In this document: piece by piece, positions 1 through 9,438 of the stretch | Numbering within the stretch: the stretch's first letter is position 1 | Layout: each line of letters starts with the position of its first letter | Source of the DNA: an uncultured Candidatus Melainabacteria bacterium | Lineage (GTDB): Bacteria; Cyanobacteriota; Vampirovibrionia; Gastranaerophilales; Gastranaerophilaceae | Direction of reading: 5' to 3' | Assembly (NCBI GenBank): GCA_947361615.1 | Contig: CANAJP010000002.1 | Location: 1-64,000, forward strand | Length of the DNA: 64,000 nt | Made by a program: the position numbers and the translations under genes | The notes under the pieces: generated by a model | Told to the model about the DNA's origin: nothing | The model's input: only the letters and a program-made list of their open reading frames with translations | Databases searched by the model: none

Positions 1-42
1 AGTGACCGTTTTAAAATTACTCCCGATTTGCCGTTTTTTTCT

Positions 43-87
43 TGTAAATTAACACTTAGTTTGATGTTAATTACCACCTAAAATGAG
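43..87 (+). repeat. Transposon left end: terminal inverted repeat with two 19-bp repeats
   Basis: The tip TGTAAATTAACACTT starts at 43. Two inward-facing 19-bp copies follow: L1 at 47-65 (AATTAACACTTAGTTTGAT) and L2 at 69-87 (AATTACCACCTAAAATGAG), offset by 22 bp. The right end has the same pair with the same 22-bp period. In Mu and Tn7 relatives such repeats bind the transposase, so these are the inferred MuA-like binding sites. Confidence 0.8.
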
Positions 88-261
88 ACTAAAGGACATT
101 ATGAGAAACTCATATATAATATGAAAAAATAAAATTCTTATATGGTAATTTTTTTAATAATTTTAAAATGCGGTACTTTTTCGATTAAAACTCAATAAAA
201 TAATTTATTTAAAAAGTAATTTAATGCTTATCTATTATTGAGTATTAGACTAATTGTGAAA

Positions 262-280
262 AAGTAACATTATGTTTGAG
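262..280 (+). repeat. Possible third left-end transposase-binding repeat
   Basis: AAGTAACATTATGTTTGAG matches the right-end repeat AATTAACACTTGGTTTGAG at 15 of 19 positions and has the same orientation as L1 and L2. It lies just beyond the 3' end of the first minus-strand gene. The rest of 88-353 is AT-rich with no supported gene. Confidence 0.5.
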
Positions 281-353
281 AATTTTACTAAAATTATCAT
301 ATAAATAAAAATTTTGCGGAACCATTTTAACGGAACTTTGCGGAACTTTAAAT

Positions 354-1187
354 CTATATTTTTTTAAGGAACTCTCCAATATTATTTTTTCGATTTATGT
401 TATCTGGTATAAGAACACAGAATAATAACAATTGGTATAATTCATCATACCATTTTTCAAGTTCTTTATTGTCAATATCTATTATTGGGTTTTTATTATG
501 TTCTTTTCTTTTATTATTATGTCTAATATGCAGGTTATTTAATAAAGCATTTGCTTTTTTATAAAAATCCTTATAGTTTTCATTCGGAGATTTAAGAAGT
601 GGCTCATATTCTTGTGCTATCTGTCTTAAAATTTCCCTCTTTTGTTGCAAATCGCCTTTTAATGAAGCATGATGATACATAAGTATAGACATAGCCGTAT
701 CTTCTGTAGAAATTTCAGCAACAGAAGTCGCGGCAGGATTTTTAGGAATTAAAATGACTTTTTCTTCTTTTTCAAAAATATGTTTTTCGTAGTTTAAATG
801 CTCTATCAGAAGATCAATATTCTGAACCAACAAATAATATTCTCTATAAAATTGAAGATTTGCATAGTTACGTTTTAAATTTATATTCAAAATATTTATT
901 AAATTTACATAATATTCTAATGCCGTTAATATATTTGCTTTTTTATAATTATCTGTAGTAAATCCAATATCATTTCTCAGTTCTTGACACGAAAAATAAC
1001 ATCCTCTTTGTTTCCAAAATAGTAAGAATTTTTCATTGATAAAATTTTCTATTGTTCCTTGATACATTTGAAAATTTATAGTTGAATATTGCACAAGGTT
1101 TGATTCAAATAGAGTGTTTATTTTATTGAATTCTTTTTTTATATCAAATTTATTTTCTAATAACTTAAATATATTTTTTCTTACCAT
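354..1187 (-). CDS. Hypothetical protein of the Mu-type element
   Basis: I do not recognise this 277-residue protein. It is charged and mostly helical in character, with no signal peptide or membrane segment. The C-terminal half has a His/Asn/Arg-rich stretch (LHIRHNNKRKEHNK) that loosely recalls the basic motif of HEPN-like proteins, but its spacing does not fit the canonical R-x4-6-H motif. It lies 14 nt downstream of the Mor-like gene on the same strand and is probably co-transcribed with it, divergently from the transposase operon. Its place beside the left end suggests a regulatory, immunity or accessory role, which is inference only. Confidence 0.6.
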   Translation of the reverse strand: MVRKNIFKLLENKFDIKKEFNKINTLFESNLVQYSTINFQMYQGTIENFINEKFLLFWKQRGCYFSCQELRNDIGFTTDNYKKANILTALEYYVNLINILNINLKRNYANLQFYREYYLLVQNIDLLIEHLNYEKHIFEKEEKVILIPKNPAATSVAEISTEDTAMSILMYHHASLKGDLQQKREILRQIAQEYEPLLKSPNENYKDFYKKANALLNNLHIRHNNKRKEHNKNPIIDIDNKELEKWYDELYQLLLFCVLIPDNINRKNNIGEFLKKI

Positions 1188-1201
1188 ATAATGTTAAATC
1201 C

Positions 1202-1507
1202 TTACATAGCTTTCTTTTTCTTATACTTTTTGACAATTTTATATATATAACTCTCTGTTATGTCACATTCAGAAACAAGTTTTATACGAGACATTTTTGT
1301 TCCGTCATAATTATCAAGAATATATTGATGTTTATATTTAGTATTCAATGTTTTTGGAATAGTAATTGGTCTTCCTGCGTAATGTATCATTAGTTTTTTT
1401 GTAGCTTCAAAACCAATTTTATCAATTAAATCAAGCAATATAACATCATCAATTGTATCTTTTGTTATGTATTTAGTCCATTCAGGCTCTTTACTTTTCA
1501 TATCCAT
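1202..1507 (-). CDS. Mor-like transcription activator
   Basis: This 101-residue protein fits the Mor/C activator family of Mu-like elements. It has an N-terminal helical part (VILLDLIDKIGFEATKKLM), then the family's short strand-forming segment (YAGRPITIPKTL), then a C-terminal helix-turn-helix with a basic tail (ESYIYKIVKKYKKKKAM). In phage Mu, Mor activates middle transcription. Here there are no late phage genes, so it probably controls the transposition operon or its own operon. It is divergent from the MuA-like gene across about 130 bp, which must hold both promoters. The assignment rests on motif pattern; the regulatory target is inferred. Confidence 0.7.
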   Translation of the reverse strand: MDMKSKEPEWTKYITKDTIDDVILLDLIDKIGFEATKKLMIHYAGRPITIPKTLNTKYKHQYILDNYDGTKMSRIKLVSECDITESYIYKIVKKYKKKKAM

Positions 1508-1639
1508 ATTTTAATACAAATATGGAATTACATGGTATATTTTTCCACTACAATTTTCACTATTTAAAAATCTTGAAATTAATCGTCTATTATTTGCAGT
1601 CTATCTATATTCTAATAAGTTTAAAGATAAGGAGGGTAG

Positions 1640-3571
1640 ATGAATAGGGATTGGATTACAACAACTGAACTAAGTGAAATTTTAGGAATTTCTTCTCGTG
1701 CTTTAAGAAAAAATATAAATAAAAATAAATATGTTGCAAGAAAGAGTTGCAAAAGATATGAAATTCAGATTTCGTCACTAGACGAAATTGACCAAGAAAA
1801 AATTTATACTTATTTCTATAATAGTGAACAAGTTAAATCGATTAAAGAATATTCAGAAGACGAGAAAAAACTTGCTCTGAGTAAGTTTGATATAGTAATG
1901 AAATGGCGACAATTTTGCATTAAAAACAGAAAAAATAAAAGAAATACGGTAAAAGATTTTTTATTAGCATGCAAAGCCCTTAAGATTATTGGTAAATATG
2001 GAGAAGTCCAAAAGTTTTCTGTTTCGACCTTATTTCGTTGGAATAAAATTTTAAAAGAAAACAATGATGATTGGCGAGCATTACTAAATAAATATAAATC
2101 AGTTTCAAAAAATAAAGTAATGTCAAAAATGGAACAGGATATATTTTTAAAATTATTATTAGATCCAAAACAAACAAATGTTGGCAAGGCAATTAAAATA
2201 ACAAAATATGCACTACAAGAAAAAGGGATTTATAATGTTTCAAGCGATATGACATATCGAAGATTTGCAAAAAAATTTATGGAAGAACATTATGACCTTT
2301 GGGTATTTTCAAGAGAAGGTTCAAAAGCTCTCAAAGATAAAGTTATGCCTTATATAGAAAGAGATATTTCAAAACTCAATGTTGGAGATGTTATTGTCGG
2401 AGATGGACATAGATTAGCTTTCCAAGTCATAAATCCATTTACAGGAAAGCCATGCAGACCAATGTTAGTTGCTTATCAAGATTGGAAGTCAGGTGCTATG
2501 CTTGGTTTTGAAATCATGATTGAAGAAAATACTCAATGTATTGCTTCTGCATTAAGAAATTCTATTATTGCGTTAGGAAAATATCCTAAATATGTTTATC
2601 AAGATAATGGGAAAGCCTTTAAATCTAAATATTTTACAGATAACGAAACTCTTGATGGAGTATTTATTAGACTTGGAATAATACCAATATTTGCAAAACC
2701 ATACAATGCAAAAGCAAAAATTATTGAACGCTTTTTCAGAGAAATGCAGGATAGTTTTGAAAGATTGTTGCCATCATTTGTTGGTTCAAATATAGATAAT
2801 AAACCGGCATATTTAAAAAGGAATGAAAAATTCCATAAAGAAAAACATAATAACTATATTCCAACAATAGCAGAGATTTTCAAACTATTAGATTATTGGC
2901 TAAAATTTCATTATTCACAACCATGTCCGCATGATAATTCAAAAACTATCGGTGAAGTTTTTGAAAGTGGCAAAGGTAGTGGGGTAGACATCTCATTGTT
3001 AGATAACTTAATGATGGCAACTGAAATTAAAACAATTGGAAGAAATGGAATAAGATTTCTTAATTCGGATTATTATGACGAAAGTTTATATGGTCTAAAA
3101 ATAAGAGTAATAATAAAATACAGCCTTTTTGATTTATCACAAATAAAAGTTTATGACACGAATGGAAAATTTCTCTGTGTTGCAAACAGATTAGAAGCTA
3201 TAAATCCTCTTGCCAATTACATTGGAGAAGCAAAAGATGTTGAAGATTTAAAACAGAGATTAAAGCAACAGAAAAAACTCGAAGAACAAACCGCAAACGC
3301 ATATCTTCAAGAACTAAAAAGAGATAAACTTTTATTGCCTACAATAAGTTCAGAAGAATTAGAGGAATTAAAGACAATAGACATAGAAGATTTTGACTTT
3401 GGTGAAACCGAGTTAGAGGAAAATAAAACTCCCGTTTTTCATAACCGATATGAAAGATATGATTACCTAAAAACTAAAATTGATTTAACTGAAGATGAAA
3501 GAATTTGGATAAAAAACTATAAATCATCTAAAGAATACGGTTTAATATACGGATTGGAGGATAGAGATTAA
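1640..3571 (+). CDS. MuA-like DDE transposase
   Basis: This 643-residue protein catalyses strand transfer at the element ends. Its N-terminus (about 1-55: ITTTELSEILGISSRALRKN, then a YEIQISSL segment) resembles the MuA end/enhancer-binding domain. The RNase H-fold catalytic core supplies the DDE triad in typical contexts: GDGH near residue 255, QDNGKAF near 324 and KIIERFFRE near 363. A C-terminal beta-barrel-like region and an acidic tail follow. The start has a good Shine-Dalgarno (aaggagggtag). The stop is 2 nt before the ATPase gene and the third gene follows directly, giving a compact transposition operon. The length is close to that of MuA (663 aa). Confidence 0.92.
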   Translation: MNRDWITTTELSEILGISSRALRKNINKNKYVARKSCKRYEIQISSLDEIDQEKIYTYFYNSEQVKSIKEYSEDEKKLALSKFDIVMKWRQFCIKNRKNKRNTVKDFLLACKALKIIGKYGEVQKFSVSTLFRWNKILKENNDDWRALLNKYKSVSKNKVMSKMEQDIFLKLLLDPKQTNVGKAIKITKYALQEKGIYNVSSDMTYRRFAKKFMEEHYDLWVFSREGSKALKDKVMPYIERDISKLNVGDVIVGDGHRLAFQVINPFTGKPCRPMLVAYQDWKSGAMLGFEIMIEENTQCIASALRNSIIALGKYPKYVYQDNGKAFKSKYFTDNETLDGVFIRLGIIPIFAKPYNAKAKIIERFFREMQDSFERLLPSFVGSNIDNKPAYLKRNEKFHKEKHNNYIPTIAEIFKLLDYWLKFHYSQPCPHDNSKTIGEVFESGKGSGVDISLLDNLMMATEIKTIGRNGIRFLNSDYYDESLYGLKIRVIIKYSLFDLSQIKVYDTNGKFLCVANRLEAINPLANYIGEAKDVEDLKQRLKQQKKLEEQTANAYLQELKRDKLLLPTISSEELEELKTIDIEDFDFGETELEENKTPVFHNRYERYDYLKTKIDLTEDERIWIKNYKSSKEYGLIYGLEDRD

Positions 3572-3573
3572 AA

Positions 3574-4248
3574 ATGAATAATAAATTTGTAAAAACAAAA
3601 AACGTAAAAGCATTTATTTCATTGGTTACAAAACTGCAAAATTCTCCAAACAATGTACCTAAAATGGGCTTAGTTTATGGAGAGCCTGGGCTCGGCAAAA
3701 CTAATGCAATTATTTGGTGTGCAGTAAAACAAGAAGCAATAATTATTACTGCAAAAAATGGTATGAGTGCGAGATGGTTTTTATCTGATTTGGTGACCGA
3801 ATTAGGAGAAACTCCCAAATGGCAGTTATCTGAACTATTTAATCAAGCAATTCCCAAATTACTTGAAAAACCAAGAATGTTAATTGTTGATGAAGTCGAT
3901 TATTTAGCAACTTCATCTCGGGCAATTGAAACAATTAGGGATATTCATGATAAAACAGGTATTCCAATTTTACTTGTTGGAATGGGTGCGGTAGATAAAA
4001 AATTAAGCAGGTATAAACATCTGTTTGATAGGATTGTTGATATTTATAAATTTTTACCATTTGATATAGAGGATGTTAGAGAAATTATTACTTCTTTGTC
4101 CGAAGTAGAAATCGCAGAAGATGTAATAGCGATTATTCACCAAAAATCAAATAGGTTTAGGCAAATTGTTAAAACTATTATAAAAATTGAAAATTTTGCC
4201 AAAACAAATGATTATACAAAAATTACAAAGCAAGAGTTAGGGTGGTAA
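3574..4248 (+). CDS. MuB-like transposition ATPase (AAA+)
   Basis: This 224-residue AAA+ ATPase has Walker A GEPGLGKT near residues 35-42 and Walker B LIVDEVDYL near 102-110, then a sensor-like LLVGMG segment. In Mu and Tn7 systems the equivalent proteins (MuB, TnsC) bind target DNA, deliver the transposase and confer target immunity. It begins 2 nt after the transposase stop and ends 1 nt before the next start, so the three genes are translationally coupled. It is shorter than MuB (312 aa), apparently lacking MuB's N-terminal DNA-binding extension. Confidence 0.9.
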   Translation: MNNKFVKTKNVKAFISLVTKLQNSPNNVPKMGLVYGEPGLGKTNAIIWCAVKQEAIIITAKNGMSARWFLSDLVTELGETPKWQLSELFNQAIPKLLEKPRMLIVDEVDYLATSSRAIETIRDIHDKTGIPILLVGMGAVDKKLSRYKHLFDRIVDIYKFLPFDIEDVREIITSLSEVEIAEDVIAIIHQKSNRFRQIVKTIIKIENFAKTNDYTKITKQELGW

Positions 4249-4249
4249 G

Positions 4250-5011
4250 ATGAGTAAAACAAAATTGGAAAAACAGATTGAAATAATAGCTAAAAAGCAG
4301 AATATATTTACAGTAAATGATTTGGAAGTTTTATTGGAACAATCGAAAATCGAATTGATTCCAACCCTTGAAATTATGATTTCTAAAAAGAATCTTAAAG
4401 TTGATGGAGAATCGTATATTTATATTCCTAAAAAAATTAACAGTACAAAAGCAAATAAAGAAGATACTCGAGAATTTTCAATGATACGTTGTCTGCCATT
4501 TCAACCTAAAAAACCAAAAGAAGTTTATTTAAGACGAATTAATGAACTTGACGGGTTTGTAGATTATTTCTTTGCACATCCCAAAGTTAAACAACATATT
4601 CAAAAAATGATAAAAATTTTAAAAGAAACTCATAATGTAAGCAAAAAGAAATTAAATGAAACATTGGATAAATACAATATTACTCCAACAATGTATTATA
4701 GATTTAAAAACGAAATATCTAAAAATGGATTGACTAATCTTGTAGGAACAGAAATAAGAGCCCCCGGAGAAATATATCATTTTTTCAAAGAATATTACTT
4801 AACACCTAAACAACTAACTCCTGCTGAAGCAAGAGAACTTGCTATTCAAAGGTTTGAAAGATTGATAAAAATGAAGATTAATAGAAATAAAGTTATATCT
4901 GCTATGGGAATGGTGAAGAGAATATCAAAAGAATACACAAAAACACAAATTCAAAAGTACCGAAATTACAATTTTTCAAAATTTGATGTAGATAAAATGT
5001 TTGAAGAATAA
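4250..5011 (+). CDS. Uncharacterised third gene of the transposition operon
   Basis: I cannot assign this 253-residue protein. It is highly basic. The first 60 residues (KQIEIIAKKQNIFTVNDLEV, then SKKNLKVDGESYIYIPKK) read like a winged-helix unit. A central part (SKKKLNETLDKYNITPTMYY) could be a second helix-turn-helix, and the C-terminal 90 residues are helical and Lys/Arg-rich. There are no Cys/His zinc motifs of the TniQ/TnsD kind. The tight coupling to MuA and MuB implies a role in transposition, perhaps end binding or target choice (inference). Confidence 0.65.
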   Translation: MSKTKLEKQIEIIAKKQNIFTVNDLEVLLEQSKIELIPTLEIMISKKNLKVDGESYIYIPKKINSTKANKEDTREFSMIRCLPFQPKKPKEVYLRRINELDGFVDYFFAHPKVKQHIQKMIKILKETHNVSKKKLNETLDKYNITPTMYYRFKNEISKNGLTNLVGTEIRAPGEIYHFFKEYYLTPKQLTPAEARELAIQRFERLIKMKINRNKVISAMGMVKRISKEYTKTQIQKYRNYNFSKFDVDKMFEE

Positions 5012-5148
5012 GTAGAATTGGGTTTGAAGTTTTACACTGTTTATTTTGCGTTTTAAGAGAGTTTTTATTTCAAGATATATCAGATATCCTAATCAACAAT
5101 TTGAACGCAAATTTAACAGAGTTGAACAGGTTTTGAACAATGTTTTAA
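5012..5148. other. Convergent intergenic gap inside the transposon
   Basis: This AT-rich stretch lies between the transposition operon (+) and the restriction-modification operon (-). I see no gene and no strong hairpin. It marks the boundary between mobility and cargo modules. Confidence 0.4.
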
Positions 5149-7236
5149 CTAACCATTAATAATCTCTTTTATAAATTCATCTCTCCAACTCATGTTAAAT
5201 GAATTTTTATCTACTTTAAACAAATCATGAACATTATATATAATCTCATTATACATATCAGATTTATCCATGAGAACACAGAGTTCTGATGTGTCAATTG
5301 GCATTATGACTACATTATCGGTATAGTTTTCTCTATTTATAGAAGATTGTAATGGCACAGCAGCAACTGCTTTCCAAATATTGATCGTGTTTGGATCAAA
5401 TTCATCTGCAATAAAGAATGTGGTAACAATCCTGTTTGTATTTTGCGTTTCTTCCTCTACTTTCAAGTTTACAGAATGTCTCAATACAGGTTCCCATTCT
5501 CCTCGTTTTTGGCTATTTGAATTCATTAATGTAGCCTCCAACATGATAACTTTATCTTCTTCATAAATAACTATATCACCTTGGCCACCACCGGCATGAA
5601 CCAAAGGTTCAAAATCAGCAGATAATGTTAGATTATAGCTATTCAATAAATCTATTTGTTTACCAGAAAAATAATACCAAGCTATACCAACTATAAATTC
5701 GTATATAGTTGGTATAGTTGCTATTGAACTAACTTTATCCTTTATAAGATTATCGTTATTACGCTCTTTAAATAGTTTTAATATGTTCTTGGTTTCCTCA
5801 ATAGGAAATTTTTCATTGATGTGCTTAATAAATTCTTCTTTTCTTTTTTGGGCAATTATTTCAGTAATATCTATTATATCTTTATTCTCAAATTCATTTT
5901 TGATTTTTTCGACAATATCATCAATTCGTTCTTGAGCATATTGTAATATTTCACATACTGATTTAATTGAACAAAAATAACTATTTATACCATCTTCATA
6001 ATCTTCATCTGATGTATAATTACCAAAACTTAAATTTTTTATAGTCTCTATATCAAATATGTTGTTTAAAAGTTCTTTGTATGCTAATTCAACATAACCA
6101 TTATCGAAACTAATAATACCTGTTGCTTTAAAAATTCTTTTTGTCGTATCTGCATATTCTCTAATTTGATCCAATTGTTTAGACAATATAAATTCTTTGT
6201 ATAAATATTGGTTAATATTATTTTCAAACATTTCTTGATTTGAATTGATAAAGTTATCAACAGTTGGACGTTCCCCTCTTCTTGTTGAAAACAAATTCCT
6301 TCCTCGACCAAAAGCTTTATTTATTTTTTCTTGATAATCTTCATAATAATTTAATAAATTTTCTAAATTTATTAAATTATTGTTCCCCACAAAGGCTATT
6401 AAATAATTATAAAACTGCCAATAAATTTCAATAACAGAAGCACTTTTTTGATTTTTAAAGGTTTCTCTAAAAACAGTTTCATCAATTTTATTATTCGTAG
6501 GAATATTAGATGGTAGTGCTATATCAATATCTTTTACAATTTGACCGATTTTATAATTATTTACCAGTTCATCAATTTCTTCAAAATTATAATATGGACT
6601 TAACCCTTGTATAAGTTCCAAAAATTCATTTTCAGAAACTCTATTTCGTTTTAGTAAAATATAAATTGCCATAGCAAATGGAGAATAGAATTTATCATTT
6701 GTAGAATTGAAAATTTTTAACTTAAGTAATTGTCTAAAATACACAATATTAATATTGTTAATAGGAATTATTTTTTCTAAGTCATCTCTATTTAAAGGTA
6801 TTTGACTTAATAACTGTTCTCCAATTTGAGAGATAGTTCTTTCCTTGTCTGTGAAACCTAATTTAACTAAAGTACTTGTATAGTGTCTTGCTCTGTCTTC
6901 AATTCCCTTATCAAATTTGTTTATCAATTCACTATAATCGTCTGCATTATCTTGAATCCATTTTAGATTGTTTTGATTAAGTGCTTGATTAAATTTGGGT
7001 TTAGTGCTTATATCTACTTGCAAGTTATCATATGGAACATGTTGAGAAAATACCTCTGGCGATAATTCAATGGCTTGTTTGTAAAATATATATTGGGATA
7101 AGCTTTTAGGTAAATTATCCCATTTCATTGATAATTTATCTAAAATAGTTAAATAGCCTTGTAATGCATTTATTACATCACTTCGTCTTCCGTTAGTATC
7201 CATTAAATTAAATACTTTATTTTCTTGTATTTTCAT
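5149..7236 (-). CDS. AlwI-family type IIS restriction endonuclease
   Basis: This 695-residue protein matches the AlwI family, type IIS enzymes that recognise an asymmetric site and cut outside it. The C-terminal catalytic region (about residues 545-590) has HAGGGQGDIVIY, then VIMLEATLMNSNSQ and EWEPVLRHSV. This is the family's D...ExT nuclease core followed by Q...E-PV-RH. I chose the ATG at 7236 over the upstream GTG (7248) because GGAG precedes it at good distance. It is the last gene of a minus-strand operon behind two adenine methyltransferases, the number expected for an asymmetric site. The recognition sequence cannot be read from the protein. Confidence 0.88.
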   Translation of the reverse strand: MKIQENKVFNLMDTNGRRSDVINALQGYLTILDKLSMKWDNLPKSLSQYIFYKQAIELSPEVFSQHVPYDNLQVDISTKPKFNQALNQNNLKWIQDNADDYSELINKFDKGIEDRARHYTSTLVKLGFTDKERTISQIGEQLLSQIPLNRDDLEKIIPINNINIVYFRQLLKLKIFNSTNDKFYSPFAMAIYILLKRNRVSENEFLELIQGLSPYYNFEEIDELVNNYKIGQIVKDIDIALPSNIPTNNKIDETVFRETFKNQKSASVIEIYWQFYNYLIAFVGNNNLINLENLLNYYEDYQEKINKAFGRGRNLFSTRRGERPTVDNFINSNQEMFENNINQYLYKEFILSKQLDQIREYADTTKRIFKATGIISFDNGYVELAYKELLNNIFDIETIKNLSFGNYTSDEDYEDGINSYFCSIKSVCEILQYAQERIDDIVEKIKNEFENKDIIDITEIIAQKRKEEFIKHINEKFPIEETKNILKLFKERNNDNLIKDKVSSIATIPTIYEFIVGIAWYYFSGKQIDLLNSYNLTLSADFEPLVHAGGGQGDIVIYEEDKVIMLEATLMNSNSQKRGEWEPVLRHSVNLKVEEETQNTNRIVTTFFIADEFDPNTINIWKAVAAVPLQSSINRENYTDNVVIMPIDTSELCVLMDKSDMYNEIIYNVHDLFKVDKNSFNMSWRDEFIKEIING

Positions 7237-7247
7237 TAAAATCTCCA

Positions 7248-8192
7248 CTAATAATTTATAATTAAAACTTCTTCTGTAGCATCTGACTTATTTTTTGTTT
7301 GGTAATTTGAATTATTGTAACTGTAATTCAAGTTTTTAACTTCATATTTATCAGAATTTTTCTGAGTCCATTCAATAAGAATTGAATTTTCTTTTCCCTT
7401 ACTTCTTAATACATTAGATAATGCGAACTTTATGTTATTTTTATGCAAATCATCTAAGAAATCCAATAAATCATGTTCATCTTTTTCAGACCAGCCACCT
7501 TGCTCATTGTAAGTTGCACACGTTATTAAATATGGTGGATCTGCATAAACAAAGCTATTTGAATTAAGAGTTGAAATATCAAAATCCCTAAAATCAAAAT
7601 TTGAAAACTTATAATCTTTTTCTTTCAATCTATCAATAAACTTTTGTAATTTTTGTTTCATTTTTTCATTATAATCACGTTTTCCAACCGGTAAATTGAA
7701 ATGTCCTTGTGAATTAAAACGAATTTGATTATTAAATGAGTACAAAATCAAAGTATAAAGCATTGCATAATGATAATAACCAATATCTTTACTGTTATTG
7801 AAATCTTCTCTAAGCTTTAAAAATCTATCTTTATTATATAGAGCTAAACCTGTATTGCTATCACAGTTATAATAATCATAGCCATATTTTGAACTTTGAG
7901 AAAGTTCATATTTTTCTATTATTTCGTCAATAAGAGATAAAAAGTCGTTACCAAGATTCTTAAACATACTAAATAGTAAAGTTAAATTGTCATTTGTATC
8001 ATTTAGTATTGTTTTGTCACTTTTTACGTTTACTCCAACATTTGCTCCACCACAAAATAAATCAACAAAAATATCAATATTTTTGGGAAATAGAGGCAGT
8101 ATTTGTGGCAACAATTTAAACTTGCCACCAGTATAATTCAATGGCGATTGTATAATTTCGGTTTCGATATCTTTATTTAAAAGCATTTGCAT
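7248..8192 (-). CDS. DNA adenine methyltransferase, Dam/D12 class (RM methylase 2)
   Basis: This 314-residue N6-adenine methyltransferase has the alpha-class D12 order: SPLNYTGGKFKLLPQI at the N-terminus, the AdoMet loop DLFCGGANVGVNV (about 46-58), and catalytic YADPPYL. It should protect one strand of the asymmetric site from the adjacent AlwI-type endonuclease. It overlaps the upstream methyltransferase by 16 nt and ends 11 nt before the endonuclease start, so the three genes form one transcript with methylases first, a usual order that lets protection precede cutting. Confidence 0.88.
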   Translation of the reverse strand: MQMLLNKDIETEIIQSPLNYTGGKFKLLPQILPLFPKNIDIFVDLFCGGANVGVNVKSDKTILNDTNDNLTLLFSMFKNLGNDFLSLIDEIIEKYELSQSSKYGYDYYNCDSNTGLALYNKDRFLKLREDFNNSKDIGYYHYAMLYTLILYSFNNQIRFNSQGHFNLPVGKRDYNEKMKQKLQKFIDRLKEKDYKFSNFDFRDFDISTLNSNSFVYADPPYLITCATYNEQGGWSEKDEHDLLDFLDDLHKNNIKFALSNVLRSKGKENSILIEWTQKNSDKYEVKNLNYSYNNSNYQTKNKSDATEEVLIINY

Positions 8193-9301
8193 ATAAATAG
8201 TCTTTCTGCATTTTCTTCAATATTAGATTTTCCTGTTGAAAATGCTTTATAGTCTTGTGAAAAGACCTTAACTATACCTTTTGCTTTTAATATTCGCATA
8301 ATATCTTCATCTGATAATTTAGCATTAGAGCGATCGTTGCCTTTTTCTGCCATATTATTGTATGAAAGAACAATATACTTTGCTTTAATATTATGAATTA
8401 AATCTTCAAAAGCATTAGTTGCACTAATAGTGCAATAATCACTTTTTAGAGAAGTTCTATCCATTTTTTTCGCAACACCAAATACTTTTGGTTTTTCCCA
8501 ACGAGCAACATTTTCTAATAAATGATACGCATCACAATACTGCCTAGAATTGTATGGTGGATCCAAATAAACAACATCCGCAGATACAACCTTTACAAGG
8601 TTATTTATATCTTCATTGTAGAGTTCATTTTTTTGATTACTTATTTGAATTGAAGGCATACCCAATACCAATTCTCTATCTAATTCTCCATTTCTACGAT
8701 ATGCATCGTAATGTCCGCAAGTGTTTGCAATTTTATCCATCGCATACAATAAAGACGTTATCAAAATGCATTTTTCTCTTAGATTTATTAAACCCTTTTT
8801 ATAATTTTCTTCTATATCATTTCTAATAAAACCTATTTTTCTACAATTATTCTTACTAAAGAATGTATCAGCAAAGTTCTTAGACATATAGTTTTCAGAT
8901 TTTGCTGAAATATTATTATATTGCTTAATATAGGATTTTACTTTACTTTCAGACCATTTATCTATACCAAACCAAGTCTGATGACAAACATAATTACTAT
9001 AAAGAATATCATTGACAATTAAATGTTTATTTTGAAAAAGTGAAGCAACAGAGCCCGTTCCGGCAAATAAGTCTGCGATAGATTCAAATTCTCCACATTC
9101 TTTTTCTATTGTGTTTTTTATAAATTCGTTTAATTTATATTTGTTTCCTAAATAACGTCTATTGTATATGGAAAAATAATAAAGAGGTTGATTAATGTTA
9201 TCGTTATTTACTACCAATCTTAATGAAGACTTTGAGGGAAGTCTTTTCGAAACAATACTTGAAGTATAAGAATTCTTTTTTTCTTGTTCCTTAACTGGCA
9301 C
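8177..9301 (-). CDS. DNA adenine methyltransferase, D12 class (RM methylase 1)
   Basis: This is a second N6-adenine methyltransferase of about 375 residues, with NRRYLGNKYKL, the AdoMet motif DLFAGTGSVASLF and catalytic YLDPPYNSRQY. It is diverged from its neighbour, consistent with each enzyme methylating a different strand of a non-palindromic site. The open frame extends upstream to 9346, but I place the start at the GTG at 9301: AGGAGG lies exactly 7 nt upstream and the extra N-terminal residues are not conserved-looking. It is the first gene of the operon and divergent from the TrlF-type gene across a short promoter region. Confidence 0.85.
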   Translation of the reverse strand: MPVKEQEKKNSYTSSIVSKRLPSKSSLRLVVNNDNINQPLYYFSIYNRRYLGNKYKLNEFIKNTIEKECGEFESIADLFAGTGSVASLFQNKHLIVNDILYSNYVCHQTWFGIDKWSESKVKSYIKQYNNISAKSENYMSKNFADTFFSKNNCRKIGFIRNDIEENYKKGLINLREKCILITSLLYAMDKIANTCGHYDAYRRNGELDRELVLGMPSIQISNQKNELYNEDINNLVKVVSADVVYLDPPYNSRQYCDAYHLLENVARWEKPKVFGVAKKMDRTSLKSDYCTISATNAFEDLIHNIKAKYIVLSYNNMAEKGNDRSNAKLSDEDIMRILKAKGIVKVFSQDYKAFSTGKSNIEENAERLFICKCF

Positions 9302-9438
9302 GCACAAACCTCCTCTCGTAATTCTCATTGTAATACAAACATGCAAGATTTGTCGAATTGTTGCGAAGGCTTAAAAAAGTTTATAATTAATAAAAACGCC
9401 TATGTTTGTTGTATAATCATTGCATAGGGAGTAATAAA
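9302..9438. promoter_or_regulatory. Divergent promoter region, RM operon / TrlF-type gene
   Basis: A TATAAT at 9412-9417 lies 21 nt before the ATG of the TrlF-type gene, whose Shine-Dalgarno is GGGAG. The minus-strand operon must be transcribed from the same 137-bp interval, so the two defence modules may be co-regulated. Confidence 0.5.

Noticed and set aside
3574..5011. Tn7/CRISPR-associated transposon (TnsC-TniQ) interpretation
   Set aside because: The transposase N-terminus and the Mor-like gene fit Mu, the third gene lacks TniQ zinc residues, and no Cas genes or CRISPR repeats are present.
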